Origin: Clostridiales bacterium
GTDB lineage: Bacteria > Bacillota > Clostridia > Peptostreptococcales > Acidaminobacteraceae
Reading direction: 5' to 3'
Assembly (NCBI GenBank): GCA_016933835.1
Contig: JAFGAC010000112.1
Coordinates: 1-34,809, forward strand
DNA: 34,809 nt
Numbering within the stretch: the stretch's first letter is position 1; each line of letters begins with the position of its first letter. Below, in pieces: positions 1-7,579 of this stretch. A program made the position numbers and the translations under genes. The notes below the pieces were generated by a model. It worked only from the letters and a program-made list of their open reading frames with translations. It made no database searches and was not told the origin of the DNA.

Positions 1-88
1 AATCGCTGTAGAGAATGGACTTAAATTCTCAATCAGAGAAGGTGGCCGTACAGTAGGCGCTGGATCAGTTATTGAAATTTTAGCATAA
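1..88 (+). CDS. tuf: Elongation factor Tu, C-terminal end (partial)
   Basis: The frame starting at base 2 encodes 28 residues ending in REGGRTVGAGSVIEILA and a TAA at 86-88. This is the invariant end of EF-Tu domain 3 (family ending RxGGRTVGAGVV). EF-Tu delivers aminoacyl-tRNA to the ribosomal A site as a GTP complex in the cytoplasm. Only the last 7 percent or so of the gene is present; the start lies outside the window. Its place upstream of the S10 cluster matches the usual fusA-tuf-rpsJ order, although two other genes separate it from rpsJ here. Confidence 0.95.
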   Translation, partial: IAVENGLKFSIREGGRTVGAGSVIEILA

Positions 89-99
89 TAAAAAAATCG

Positions 100-140
100 A
101 GTACAAATATCTTAATTGATATTTGTACTTTTTTTATTTT
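100..140 (+). terminator. Intrinsic terminator after tuf
   Basis: AGTACAAATATC (100-111) pairs perfectly with GATATTTGTACT (118-129) around a 6-nt loop, a 12-bp stem, followed by a T-rich tract to 140. It separates tuf from the next two genes. Confidence 0.9.
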
Positions 141-190
141 TTGGCATATCAATAATTAATGTTCTATTAGCAAATTGGTGTGTTAAATGA

Positions 191-219
191 TTGACAAAAA
201 AATATTAATGATATAGTAT
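191..219 (+). promoter_or_regulatory. Candidate sigma-A promoter for the arsR-like gene
   Basis: A perfect -35 TTGACA at 191-196 is followed after 17 nt by TAGTAT (214-219); TATAGT at 212-217 is an alternative -10 with a short spacer. It is the only promoter-like pair between the tuf terminator and the regulator gene. The spacer is very AT-rich, so an operator could overlap it, but no clean dyad was found. Confidence 0.6.
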
Positions 220-260
220 TGAATTGTGAAATAAATATCTAACAAGAACGGGAGAATGCC

Positions 261-539
261 ATGCCAGGTTATGCCAAAATAACATTAGAAGCATCTGAGG
301 TTTTTAAAGCCTTGGGCCATCCGGCACGTGTGTGTATTTTAAGCAAGTTGAGATATGAAAGTCTCAATGTTACACAAATGCAGGAATGTTTGGATATTTC
401 TCAATCTAATATTTCTCAGCATTTGAACATCTTAAAGAATAAAGGAATTATATTTGGGCAGCGAAATGGCTCTGAAATTTTTTATTCTCTTACAGATGAC
501 CGTGTTAAGAAAATAATTGAAATGTACTTCAACAACTAA
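261..539 (+). CDS. ArsR/SmtB-family winged-helix transcriptional regulator
   Basis: The 92-residue protein is the minimal size for an ArsR-type dimeric repressor. Seen: the N-terminal helix pair ALGHPARVCILSKL (17-30) and the recognition helix ISQSNISQHLNILKNKGII (46-64), then a beta-wing. The CxC metal motif (CVCD in ArsR/SmtB) is replaced by N36-V37-T38, so classic arsenic or cadmium sensing at that site is unlikely. Two cysteines remain, C25 and C43, but neither sits exactly where persulfide sensors of the SqrR/BigR type keep their first cysteine. The next gene encodes a CoA-disulfide-reductase-like flavoprotein 81 nt downstream, so a thiol or redox signal is a reasonable inference, not proven. 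The effector is unknown. Confidence 0.85.
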   Translation: MPGYAKITLEASEVFKALGHPARVCILSKLRYESLNVTQMQECLDISQSNISQHLNILKNKGIIFGQRNGSEIFYSLTDDRVKKIIEMYFNN

Positions 540-553
540 TTTTTTTTGGAAGT

Positions 554-583
554 CATATTACAATATTATAATATGCTAATATG
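554..583 (+). promoter_or_regulatory. Nested AT palindromes overlapping a -10 box; possible ArsR operator
   Basis: CATATTA (554-560) and TAATATG (577-583) form an outer inverted repeat. Inside lies the 12-nt palindrome ATATTATAATAT (563-574), which contains a consensus -10 TATAAT (567-572). No good -35 is visible upstream. ArsR-family operators are typically AT-rich dyads overlapping promoters, so this is a plausible operator for the flavoprotein gene. Confidence 0.45.
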
Positions 584-620
584 ATAAATTCTCGTTCAAA
601 TAATAATGGAGGTATTGATA

Positions 621-1970
621 ATGAAAAAAACAGATGTATTGGTTATAGGTGGCAGTGCTACTGGATTAGTAGCAGCGATTACAGCAAAATCGAATTTTCC
701 TGAAAAAGATGTTACGGTTATTAGAAAAGAAGAAAAAGTAATGATTCCATGTGGTATTCCTTATATTTATGGAACTGTCGGAACAAGTGACAATAATATT
801 CTCCCTGATGGTGGTCTTGTAAATTTAGGGGTTAATATTGTGGTTGATGAAGTAATTTCTGTGGACACTGAGAAAAAAGTTGTATCAACTAAAAAAGGTG
901 AACAGTATGAATATGATAAATTGATTATGGGAACAGGATCAATGCCAATAGTACCGGGCTGGTTAAAAGGAACTGATTTAGAAAACGTATTCACGATTCC
1001 AAAAGATAAAGTATATTTGGATGAATTTCAAGAAAAACTAAAAGGCCTTGATAAAATTGTTGTAGTAGGTGCTGGATTTATTGGTGTTGAAATATCGGAT
1101 GAATTAAATAAAGCTGGAAAAGAAGTTACTTTAGTTGAAATTCAAGATACAATTCTAGGAATGACTTTTGACGAGGAATTCGCACTTGAAGCTCAAGGGA
1201 TACTTGCAGAGCGTGGGGTTGATGTAAAGACCAAAGTTGGAATTTCAGAAATAGTTGGAGATGGTAAAGTTCAATCTGTAAAATTCAATACTGGTGAAGT
1301 GATGGAAGCTGATGCAGTTATATTATCTATGGGATATAAGCCAAATACTGAATTGGCAAAAGATATGGGACTTACATTAAATAAATTCGGTTTTATTGAA
1401 GCAGATCAACATAGAAGAACAGAAGTAAAAGATGTTTTTGCTGCGGGAGACTGTGCATCAAAAGTAGATTTCTCTACAGGAAAAATTTCAAGAATTATGT
1501 TGGCGTCTACTGCATGTACAGAGGCTAGAGTTGCGGGACTGAATCTTTATGGCCTATGCACATTTGCTACATTTAGGGGAACAGTCGGGATATATTCGAC
1601 TTGTATCGGTGAAACTGGATTAGGTGTTGCAGGCTTGATAGAAAAAGCAGCTATTGCTGAAGGATTCAATATTGCAACAGGATCATTTACAGGAATGAAT
1701 CGTCATCCTGGAAAATTTGGAGATGCACATAAACAAACAGTTAAATTGATTGTTTCTAAAAATACTGGGTTGATTCTTGGTGGTGAAGTTCTAGGTGGAA
1801 AAGAAATTGGTGAACTGACAAATGCAATTGGTATTGCAATTCAAAACCATATGACAGTCAATGATCTTTTAGTTACACAAATAGGCACACAACCAATGTT
1901 GACAGCATCACCTGCAGGTTATCCGTTAGTGAAAGCTGCAGAAGCTATTGCAAAACAATTAAAAAAATAG
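621..1970 (+). CDS. CoA-disulfide reductase-like FAD/NAD(P)H oxidoreductase
   Basis: The 449-residue protein is full length for the pyridine-nucleotide disulfide oxidoreductase group that includes CoA-disulfide reductase, NADH oxidase and NAD(P)H:polysulfide/persulfide reductase. Seen: the N-terminal FAD fold VIGGSATG (8-15), a single redox cysteine C44 in PCGIPY (the CoADR-type active site), the NAD-binding fold VVGAGFIGVE near 155-164, the FAD motif VFAAGDC near 274-280, and the C-terminal dimerisation domain. ATG 621 is chosen because the in-frame ATG at 606 overlaps the Shine-Dalgarno GGAGGT (608-613). It probably reduces CoA or low-molecular-weight disulfides or persulfides with NAD(P)H. 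Paired with the upstream ArsR-like gene. The exact substrate is not decidable from sequence. Confidence 0.85.
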   Translation: MKKTDVLVIGGSATGLVAAITAKSNFPEKDVTVIRKEEKVMIPCGIPYIYGTVGTSDNNILPDGGLVNLGVNIVVDEVISVDTEKKVVSTKKGEQYEYDKLIMGTGSMPIVPGWLKGTDLENVFTIPKDKVYLDEFQEKLKGLDKIVVVGAGFIGVEISDELNKAGKEVTLVEIQDTILGMTFDEEFALEAQGILAERGVDVKTKVGISEIVGDGKVQSVKFNTGEVMEADAVILSMGYKPNTELAKDMGLTLNKFGFIEADQHRRTEVKDVFAAGDCASKVDFSTGKISRIMLASTACTEARVAGLNLYGLCTFATFRGTVGIYSTCIGETGLGVAGLIEKAAIAEGFNIATGSFTGMNRHPGKFGDAHKQTVKLIVSKNTGLILGGEVLGGKEIGELTNAIGIAIQNHMTVNDLLVTQIGTQPMLTASPAGYPLVKAAEAIAKQLKK

Positions 1971-2126
1971 ATTGGTATTTAGAAGAAACTTGAATTTGAA
2001 CTTTCTTCGTATCAATGATATATAAAGTCAGCGGTTAATTAAGAGTAAAATGAGTTTTTACTTGTAATTGAGGTAGGAATGGTATATTCTTAATGAGTGA
2101 TTGAATAACAACAAATTATTTTATAA

Positions 2127-2151
2127 AAAACCTTGCCAAGTGCAAGGTTTT
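2127..2151 (+). terminator. Perfect 10-bp dyad (terminator or operator) upstream of the S10 cluster
   Basis: AAAACCTTGC (2127-2136) and GCAAGGTTTT (2142-2151) pair perfectly around CAAGT. As RNA from the flavoprotein gene it would be a hairpin with a weak U tract (TTTTGTT), so a terminator. On DNA the same dyad contains the -35 of the S10 promoter. The 385-base stretch 1971-2355 between genes otherwise holds two weaker hairpins (1982-2008 and 2044-2062) of unknown role, then the promoter and leader listed next. Confidence 0.65.
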
Positions 2152-2161
2152 GTTATATACT
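2133..2161 (+). promoter_or_regulatory. Promoter of the S10-spc-alpha cluster
   Basis: TTGCCA (2133-2138), a 17-nt spacer and TATACT (2156-2161) each match sigma-A consensus at 5 of 6 positions. The predicted start is near 2168, giving a leader of about 188 nt before rpsJ. The -35 lies in the perfect dyad 2127-2151. No better promoter is visible between 1971 and 2355. Confidence 0.75.
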
Positions 2162-2167
2162 AATTAA

Positions 2168-2355
2168 GTGTGTGAAATACTGCGATGAAGCAGGAGGTTA
2201 CTATGGTGATAGAGAACTTCTGCGGAGTATGTCTACTCATGAAGTGGGCGATGTGGGTTCGTTTATTTATTTTACAACAACCAGGAAACACCCGGTTGAG
2301 TTTACGACCCCGTCGTGTGAATTTAAAAAACATGCGATGAAGAGGAGGTAAAAAA
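2168..2355 (+). promoter_or_regulatory. Structured 5' leader of the S10 cluster
   Basis: Three hairpins can be drawn. First, ACTTC (2216-2220) with GAAGT (2241-2245) enclosing GAGTA (2225-2229) with TACTC (2234-2238). Second, CAACC-A-GG (2278-2285) with CC-C-GGTTG (2291-2298), 7 pairs and one A.C mismatch. Third, ACGAC (2304-2308) with GTCGT (2312-2316). The module TGCGATGAAG(C)AGGAGGT occurs twice, at 2181-2198 and 2333-2349, the second being the rpsJ ribosome-binding site. S10-operon autoregulation through leader RNA is known in enterobacteria (L4); whether this leader acts the same way is inference. Confidence 0.5.
2203..2340 (+). CDS. Possible 45-residue leader peptide upstream of rpsJ
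   Basis: ATG 2203 follows a strong Shine-Dalgarno AGGAGG (2192-2197) at good spacing. The frame runs 45 codons to TGA 2338-2340, ending two bases before the AGGAGG that serves rpsJ, a geometry suited to translational coupling. The product has a hydrophobic, Trp/Met/Cys-containing first half and an arginine-rich second half (RLSLRPRRVNLK). I recognise no family. The same bases form the leader hairpins, so the reading frame may be incidental to an RNA structure. No evidence of expression can be seen. Confidence 0.35.
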   Translation: MVIENFCGVCLLMKWAMWVRLFILQQPGNTRLSLRPRRVNLKNMR

Positions 2356-2667
2356 ATGGCAGGATTAGAAAAGATCAGATTGATATTAAAATCTTATGAT
2401 CACAAGGTACTTGACAGCTCAGCAGCTAAAATTGTTGAAAGTGTAAAAAGAACAGGTTCGGAAGTTTCAGGCCCAGTTCCACTACCAACTAAAAAAGAGA
2501 TCGTTACTATTTTGAGAGCGGTCCACAAGTACAAAGATTCTAGAGAGCAATTCGAAAGAAGAACTCATAAGAGATTGATTGACATCTTGAATCCGACAAA
2601 AGAAACAAGTGATGCACTTAAAAAGTTGGATTTACCAGCAGGCGTGCATATCGAAATCAAGTTATAG
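2356..2667 (+). CDS. rpsJ: 30S ribosomal protein S10 (NusE)
   Basis: 103 residues, the usual length. Seen: the conserved S10 core [10 protein letters not shown] (7-16), [11 protein letters not shown] (38-48) and the loop/strand segment [13 protein letters not shown] (68-80). S10 assembles into the 30S head and, as NusE, joins the NusB/boxA antitermination complex. ATG 2356 lies 7 nt after AGGAGG. It is the first ribosomal gene after the cluster promoter; an 86-nt spacer with a small hairpin separates it from rplC, the longest gap until rpsM. Confidence 0.98.
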   Translation: MAGLEKIRLILKSYDHKVLDSSAAKIVESVKRTGSEVSGPVPLPTKKEIVTILRAVHKYKDSREQFERRTHKRLIDILNPTKETSDALKKLDLPAGVHIEIKL

Positions 2668-2708
2668 GCGACTAAGAATGAGTTCATATAGATCTCGAGT
2701 TTTAGGAT

Positions 2709-2726
2709 GATTGCAAAATTGCAATC
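2709..2726 (+). other. Small perfect hairpin between rpsJ and rplC
   Basis: GATTGC (2709-2714) pairs with GCAATC (2721-2726) around AAAATT. There is no T tract after it, so it is not an ordinary terminator. It could be an RNA-processing or stability element in the 86-nt rpsJ-rplC spacer; no function is assigned. Confidence 0.45.
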
Positions 2727-2753
2727 CGCTGTAAGATTATTGGGAGGTGTAAA

Positions 2754-3386
2754 ATGTTAGGGATTTTAGGAAAAAAAATCGGCATGACTCAGATATTTGA
2801 TGGCAATGGCAATATGATTCCAGTGAGTGTTATTGAGGCAGGACCGGTATTTGTAACTCAAATCAAGACAGTAGAAACTGATGGATACAATGCGATCCAA
2901 GTTGCTTTTGCTGACAAAAAAGAGAGTAGAAGTAATAAACCTGAACAAGGTCACTTCAAAAAAGCTGGCGTTTCAGCGAAAAAACACGTAGTAGAATTCA
3001 GAGTGGATAATCCAAATGAATTTGAACTGGGTCAAGTGATCAAAGCAGACATTTTAGAAGAAGGTACATTAATTGATGTAACTGGAACTTCTAAAGGTAA
3101 AGGAACAGCTGGAGCTGTTAAAAGATGGAATCAAAGAACAGGACCTAAGACACATGGTTCTAAATTCCATAGAGCTGCTGGTTCATTAGGAGCTTCATCT
3201 TACCCGGCTAGAGTGCTTAAAGGTATGCACATGGCAGGACACATGGGTAACGAAAGAGTTACTATGCAAAATTTAGAAGTAATAAGAGTAGATGCTGAAA
3301 AGAATTTACTATTAGTTAAAGGTGGAATACCTGGACCTAAAAAAGGATTTTTAACAATTAAAAAAGCTGTTAAGGCAAGCAAATAA
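2754..3386 (+). CDS. rplC: 50S ribosomal protein L3
   Basis: 210 residues, typical of bacterial L3. Opens with the family signature [14 protein letters not shown] (2-15) and carries the extended central loop with [16 protein letters not shown] and [15 protein letters not shown], which reaches the peptidyl-transferase region of 23S rRNA. L3 is an early 50S assembly protein. Preceded by GGGAGGTG (spacing 5). Followed after 24 nt by rplD. Confidence 0.98.
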   Translation: MLGILGKKIGMTQIFDGNGNMIPVSVIEAGPVFVTQIKTVETDGYNAIQVAFADKKESRSNKPEQGHFKKAGVSAKKHVVEFRVDNPNEFELGQVIKADILEEGTLIDVTGTSKGKGTAGAVKRWNQRTGPKTHGSKFHRAAGSLGASSYPARVLKGMHMAGHMGNERVTMQNLEVIRVDAEKNLLLVKGGIPGPKKGFLTIKKAVKASK

Positions 3387-3410
3387 TAGCTGATGAAAGG
3401 AGGAATAACG

Positions 3411-4034
3411 GTGCCTAAGTTTCGTGTATATAACCTTTCAGGTGAAGGTGTAGAAGAAATAGAATTAAATGAAGCAGTGTTTGGGATTGAACCGAATATC
3501 CCTGTAATGCATGAAGTAGTTAGAAACTACCTTGCAAATAACAGACAAGGAACTCAATCTGCTAAGACTAGAGCTGAAGTGCGTGGTGGTGGTAAAAAAC
3601 CATTTAAACAAAAAGGTACAGGACGTGCAAGACAAGGAACAATCAGAGCGCCTCACTTTGTAGGTGGTGGTGTTGCATTTGCTCCAAAGCCAAGAAGTTA
3701 TAGCTTTAAGATCTCTAAAAAAGTTAGAAGATTGGCTATGCGTTCAGCGTTAAGCGCTAAAGTGAACGATGCAGAATTGAAAATTGTTACTGATTTCGAT
3801 TTAAATGAAATTAAAACAAAAAATGTGATTTCTATTTTAAAAGCAATTGATGTGCAAGGAAAAACATTGATTGTAACAGCAGGTATGAATGATAAAGTTG
3901 TGAAGTCAGCTAGAAATATTCCTGGTGTAGCAGCAAGCTTTGTTGAGGTATTAAACGTTTATGATGTATTGAATCATGAGCATTTGGTTTTGACATTGGA
4001 TGCTGTTAAGAAAATTGAGGAGGTGTACGCATAA
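3411..4034 (+). CDS. rplD: 50S ribosomal protein L4
   Basis: 207 residues from a GTG start at 3411. The in-frame ATG at 3393 sits immediately before the Shine-Dalgarno AAAGGAGG (3396-3403) and is rejected; GTG 3411 is 7 nt after it. Seen: the basic tunnel-lining loop [30 protein letters not shown] and the C-terminal Rossmann-like domain. In E. coli L4 is the S10-operon autoregulator; whether it binds the leader upstream of rpsJ here is unknown. Its stop overlaps the rplW start (TAATG). Confidence 0.97.
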   Translation: MPKFRVYNLSGEGVEEIELNEAVFGIEPNIPVMHEVVRNYLANNRQGTQSAKTRAEVRGGGKKPFKQKGTGRARQGTIRAPHFVGGGVAFAPKPRSYSFKISKKVRRLAMRSALSAKVNDAELKIVTDFDLNEIKTKNVISILKAIDVQGKTLIVTAGMNDKVVKSARNIPGVAASFVEVLNVYDVLNHEHLVLTLDAVKKIEEVYA

Positions 4035-4324
4035 TGAGAACACCTTATGATGTGATCATCGCTCCTATCATTACTGAAACTAGTATGGAATATACTGCGT
4101 CAAAAAAATACACTTTTAAAGTAGACAGAAAATCAAATAAAGTTGAAATTAAAGATGCGATCGAAAAGATATTTGGCGTAAAAGTTTTGAGTGTTAATAC
4201 GATGATTGTAAAAGGTAAAAAGAAAAGACAAGGTCGTTTTGTAGGTTACAGAGCTACTTGGAAAAAAGCGATTGTACAATTATCGCAGGATAGCAAAGAA
4301 ATTCAATTCTTTGAAGGTATGTAA
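4034..4324 (+). CDS. rplW: 50S ribosomal protein L23
   Basis: 96 residues. Seen: the family N-terminus [12 protein letters not shown] (6-17), [27 protein letters not shown] and the basic loop [11 protein letters not shown]23 sits at the exit of the nascent-peptide tunnel and docks trigger factor and SRP. The ATG overlaps the rplD stop by one base, so translation is likely coupled; its Shine-Dalgarno GAGGAGGTG lies within the end of rplD. Confidence 0.97.
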   Translation: MRTPYDVIIAPIITETSMEYTASKKYTFKVDRKSNKVEIKDAIEKIFGVKVLSVNTMIVKGKKKRQGRFVGYRATWKKAIVQLSQDSKEIQFFEGM

Positions 4325-4348
4325 TACGAATAAAAGGAGGTTGCGTTC

Positions 4349-5182
4349 ATGGGTATCAAAAGTTTTAAGCCCACTTCTCCTGCTGTGAGACATATGACGG
4401 TTTCAACATTTGAAGAAATTACTAAAAAGAAACCAGAAAAGTCTTTAGTAGTTGCTTTAAAGAAATTTTCTGGAAGAAATAATTCCGGAAAAATTACTGT
4501 TAGACATAGAGGCGGAGGAAGCAAAAAGAAATACAGAATTATAGATTTCAAAAGAAATAAGGATAATATTCCTGCAACAGTAAATGCGATTGAATATGAT
4601 CCGAATAGAAGTGCGAATATAGCGTTATTATTTTATGCTGATGGCGAAAAAAGATATATCTTAGCACCTAACAAGTTAAAGGTTGGAGATGTTATATATT
4701 CTGGAGTAGGTTCAGATATTAAAGTGGGTAATGCAATGCCGCTAAGCAGTATTCCAGTAGGTACTTTAATTCACAATATTGAATTGAAACCAGGAAAAGG
4801 CGGACAAATGGTGCGTTCTGCTGGTAACTCAGCTCAGTTGATGGCTAAAGAGGGCGACTATGCTCAAGTTAGACTACCTTCTGGCGAAGTTAGAATGGTT
4901 AGAATCGAGTGTAGAGCAACAATAGGTCAAGTTGGAAACTTGGATCATGAGAATATTTCGATCGGTAAAGCAGGCCGTACTAGACATATGGGAATAAGAC
5001 CAACAGTTAGAGGTTCTGTAATGAATCCTAATGATCATCCACATGGTGGTGGTGAAGGACGTGCTCCAGTAGGTAGACCGTCTCCAGTAACTCCTTGGGG
5101 TAAGCCGGCACTTGGTTACAAAACTAGAAAGAAAAACAAAACTTCGAATAAATATATTGTTAAACCTAGAAAGAAAAAATAG
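4349..5182 (+). CDS. rplB: 50S ribosomal protein L2
   Basis: 277 residues, normal length. Seen: the RNA-binding core with [17 protein letters not shown], the SH3-like domain with [18 protein letters not shown], and the C-terminal [18 protein letters not shown] segment holding the conserved histidine near the peptidyl-transferase centre, ending in a lysine-rich tail. L2 is needed for subunit association. Preceded by AAAGGAGG; 24 nt after rplW. Confidence 0.98.
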   Translation: MGIKSFKPTSPAVRHMTVSTFEEITKKKPEKSLVVALKKFSGRNNSGKITVRHRGGGSKKKYRIIDFKRNKDNIPATVNAIEYDPNRSANIALLFYADGEKRYILAPNKLKVGDVIYSGVGSDIKVGNAMPLSSIPVGTLIHNIELKPGKGGQMVRSAGNSAQLMAKEGDYAQVRLPSGEVRMVRIECRATIGQVGNLDHENISIGKAGRTRHMGIRPTVRGSVMNPNDHPHGGGEGRAPVGRPSPVTPWGKPALGYKTRKKNKTSNKYIVKPRKKK

Positions 5183-5209
5183 GTTATTAATTGAAAGGAG
5201 GACGATTAA

Positions 5210-5491
5210 GTGGGAAGATCTCTTAAAAAAGGACCTTTTATACATGCGAGTCTGTTGAAAAAAATTGAAGGCATGAATGAAGCGAGTGAGAAAAGAGTTA
5301 TAAAAACTTGGTCAAGAGCTTCAACTATATTCCCTCAAATGGTTGGACATACGATTGCTGTTCATGATGGCAAGAAACATATTCCAGTATACGTTACAGA
5401 GGATATGATCGGACATAAATTAGGGGAGTTTGCTCCAACAAGAACTTTCAGAGGACATGCTGGAGATAAATCTAGCAAGGTTAAAAAGTAG
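5210..5491 (+). CDS. rpsS: 30S ribosomal protein S19
   Basis: 93 residues from a GTG start (5210) placed 7 nt after AAAGGAGG. Seen: the family opening GRSLKKGPF and the C-terminal part [23 protein letters not shown]19 forms the 30S head with S13 and contributes to the B1a bridge. The GTG encodes the initiator before GRSLKKG, exactly where family members start. Confidence 0.97.
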   Translation: MGRSLKKGPFIHASLLKKIEGMNEASEKRVIKTWSRASTIFPQMVGHTIAVHDGKKHIPVYVTEDMIGHKLGEFAPTRTFRGHAGDKSSKVKK

Positions 5492-5521
5492 TTCTGATAT
5501 TAACTGGAAGGAGGCTGTAAA

Positions 5522-5857
5522 ATGCAAGCGAGAGCTATTGCTAAACATATAAGGATTTCTCCTAGAAAAATGAAGCCTATTGCAGATTTGGTTAGGGGAA
5601 AAAGCGTTAAAGAAGCAAAAGCAATTTTAAAATTTACACCCAACAAAGGTGCTGAGATTTTCTTGAAAGTGTTGAATTCAGCAGTTGCTAATGCTGAAAA
5701 CAATCATGATATGGATGTCGAGAAATTGTTTGTTTCTGAGATATACGCTAACCAAGGGCCGACCATGAAAAGATGGAAAGCAGGGTCAATGGGTAGAGCG
5801 AATCCTATCAAGAGAAGAACAAGCCACGTAGGTGTTGCTGTTTCTGAAAAAGAGTAA
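5522..5857 (+). CDS. rplV: 50S ribosomal protein L22
   Basis: 111 residues. Seen: RAIAKHIRISPRKMKPIADLVRG (3-25) and the beta-hairpin region PTMKRWKAGSMGRANPIKRRTSH that reaches the tunnel constriction, the site where macrolide-resistance changes map in other bacteria. The hairpin looks intact. Preceded by GGAAGGAGG; 15 nt to rpsC. Confidence 0.97.
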   Translation: MQARAIAKHIRISPRKMKPIADLVRGKSVKEAKAILKFTPNKGAEIFLKVLNSAVANAENNHDMDVEKLFVSEIYANQGPTMKRWKAGSMGRANPIKRRTSHVGVAVSEKE

Positions 5858-5872
5858 AGGAGGCGAAGTTGA

Positions 5873-6628
5873 ATGGGTCAAAAAGTTAGCCCGCATGGGT
5901 TGAGAGTCGGCGTCGTTAAAGACTGGGACTCTAAATGGTATGCTGACAAAAAAGATTTTCCTATTTTATTGAAGGAAGATTACGAAATTAGAAAATACAT
6001 CAAGAAAAATTATTATACCTCAGGTATTTCAAGAGTTTATGTTGACAGAACTGCAAACAACAGAGTGTTTGTAAATATCTTTACTGCTAAACCAGGAATG
6101 ATCGTTGGAAAAGGTGGAGAAAACATCAAAATCATCCGCGAGAAATTAGAAAAATTAACTGGAAAAAGCGTTCATATCGATATATCTGAAATCAAAAACC
6201 CTGATGTTGATGCTCAAATAGTTGCTGAAAGTGTATCTTTTGGATTAGAAAGAAGAATTTCATTCAGAAGAGCAATGAAGCAAGCGATTCAAAGAAGTAT
6301 GAGAGCTGGAGCTAAAGGTATAAAAATATCAACTGCTGGACGTTTAGGCGGAGCAGATATGGCGAGAACTGAAGGATATTCTGAAGGGAATGTTCCGTTA
6401 TCTACATTAAGAGCTGATATTGCTTATGGATTTGCAGAAGCAGATACTACTTATGGCAAAATCGGTGTTAAAGTATGGATAAATAACGGTGAGATTTTAC
6501 CAAAACCAGGCGAAGGCAGAGTTCTTACAAGATTGACTGCTAGACAAGCTGGAGATGCTAGACCTCAAAAAAGCAAAAAACCTAGAAGAAATACACCTAA
6601 TACAAACAATAAAAGAGATAAGCAATAA
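5873..6628 (+). CDS. rpsC: 30S ribosomal protein S3
   Basis: 251 residues, longer than Bacillus S3 (about 218) because of a basic C-terminal tail ([18 protein letters not shown]). Seen: the N-terminus [14 protein letters not shown], the KH domain with [20 protein letters not shown], and the S3 C-terminal domain with [19 protein letters not shown]3 lines the mRNA entry channel with S4 and S5. ATG 5873 follows AAAGGAGG. Extended tails are common in Clostridia and not anomalous. Confidence 0.98.
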   Translation: MGQKVSPHGLRVGVVKDWDSKWYADKKDFPILLKEDYEIRKYIKKNYYTSGISRVYVDRTANNRVFVNIFTAKPGMIVGKGGENIKIIREKLEKLTGKSVHIDISEIKNPDVDAQIVAESVSFGLERRISFRRAMKQAIQRSMRAGAKGIKISTAGRLGGADMARTEGYSEGNVPLSTLRADIAYGFAEADTTYGKIGVKVWINNGEILPKPGEGRVLTRLTARQAGDARPQKSKKPRRNTPNTNNKRDKQ

Positions 6629-6655
6629 TTATTTGCAGGAAGGAGGCAAAAAACC

Positions 6656-7099
6656 ATGTTAATGCCTAAAAGAGTTAAACATCGTAAAGTCCATAGAGGC
6701 AGAATGAAGGGTGAAGCACAAAGAGGTAGTACTGTTACTTATGGAGAATACGGTCTTGTTGCTTTAGAACCTGCATGGATCACTTCTAATCAGATTGAAG
6801 CGGCAAGGATTGCAATTAATAGAAAAATCAAAAGAGGCGGAAAAGTTTGGATCAAAATTTTCCCTCATAAATCAGTAACACAAAAACCGGCAGAAACACG
6901 AATGGGTGCAGGTAAAGGTTCTCCAGAATATTGGGTAGCTGTAGTTAAACCTGGACGTATTATGTTTGAAATGTCAGGTGTTAGTGAAGAATTAGCAAGA
7001 GAATCGATGAGATTGGCTGCTAACAAGCTTCCAATAAAATGTAAATTCGTCAAACGTGACGACGTTATAGAAAAAGGCGGTGAATCTGATGAAAGCTAA
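6656..7099 (+). CDS. rplP: 50S ribosomal protein L16
   Basis: 147 residues starting [19 protein letters not shown], the canonical L16 opening. ATG 6656 is 9 nt after AGGAGG (6641-6646); the internal ATG at 6662 would be 15 nt away. Seen: [27 protein letters not shown] region, which contacts the A-site tRNA elbow. The last 11 nt overlap rpmC, so the two are probably translationally coupled. Confidence 0.97.
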   Translation: MLMPKRVKHRKVHRGRMKGEAQRGSTVTYGEYGLVALEPAWITSNQIEAARIAINRKIKRGGKVWIKIFPHKSVTQKPAETRMGAGKGSPEYWVAVVKPGRIMFEMSGVSEELARESMRLAANKLPIKCKFVKRDDVIEKGGESDES

Positions 7100-7283
7100 A
7101 CAATTCAGAGATATGACCAATAATGAATTAAATACAAAATTAGTTGATTTAAAAAATGAGCTTTTTAATTTAAGATTCCAACTTGCTACTGGTCAATTAG
7201 ATAATACTAATAAAATAAATATGGTTAAAAAAGATATTGCCAGAGTTAAGACAGTATTGAAAGAAATGGAATTTGAAGCTTAA
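7089..7283 (+). CDS. rpmC: 50S ribosomal protein L29
   Basis: 64 residues from ATG 7089, inside the end of rplP. An in-frame GTG at 7080 is part of the Shine-Dalgarno-like AAGGCGGTG and is rejected. Seen: [14 protein letters not shown] and [23 protein letters not shown], the two-helix L29 hairpin found near the tunnel exit. It overlaps rplP by 11 nt and precedes rpsQ by 18 nt. Confidence 0.96.
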   Translation: MKAKQFRDMTNNELNTKLVDLKNELFNLRFQLATGQLDNTNKINMVKKDIARVKTVLKEMEFEA

Positions 7284-7301
7284 GCTAAAGGAGGTTCTGC
7301 T

Positions 7302-7559
7302 GTGAGTGAAAGAGGACTAAGAAAAACTAAAATAGGTCGTGTTGTATCTGACAAGATGGATAAAACGATCGTTGTTAAAGTAGAAGATTTTATACGTCAT
7401 CCTATTTACGGAAAACGTGTTAAAAGAACTAATAAGTTTAAAGCCCATGATGAAACGAATTCATGTGGTATTGGTGACAAAGTCAAAATAATGGAAACTA
7501 GACCACTTAGTAGAGATAAAAGATGGAGATTAGTTGAAATTATCGAAAAAGCTAAGTAG
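7302..7559 (+). CDS. rpsQ: 30S ribosomal protein S17
   Basis: 85 residues from a GTG start (7302) after AAAGGAGG. Seen: the OB-fold signature [17 protein letters not shown] (13-29), [19 protein letters not shown] and the [20 protein letters not shown] motif. S17 is a primary 16S-binding assembly protein. 20 nt before rplN. Confidence 0.97.
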   Translation: MSERGLRKTKIGRVVSDKMDKTIVVKVEDFIRHPIYGKRVKRTNKFKAHDETNSCGIGDKVKIMETRPLSRDKRWRLVEIIEKAK

Positions 7560-7579
7560 GTTCGGAAGGAGGCAAATCC

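Noticed and set aside
1982-2062. Two short hairpins after the flavoprotein gene
   Set aside because: GAAGAAA/TTTCTTC (1982-2008) and AGTAAAA/TTTTACT (2044-2062) lack T tracts and long stems; they could arise by chance in AT-rich DNA, so not listed as terminators.
2133-2351. 72-codon open frame on the plus strand upstream of rpsJ
   Set aside because: Starts in the hairpin/promoter region before the predicted transcript start, has no ribosome-binding site and runs through the rpsJ Shine-Dalgarno. The frame from 2203 is a better, though still uncertain, candidate.
4874-5245. 123-codon open frame on the minus strand
   Set aside because: Antisense to rplB and rpsS, low-complexity Ser/Thr/Phe-rich product, no start signals.
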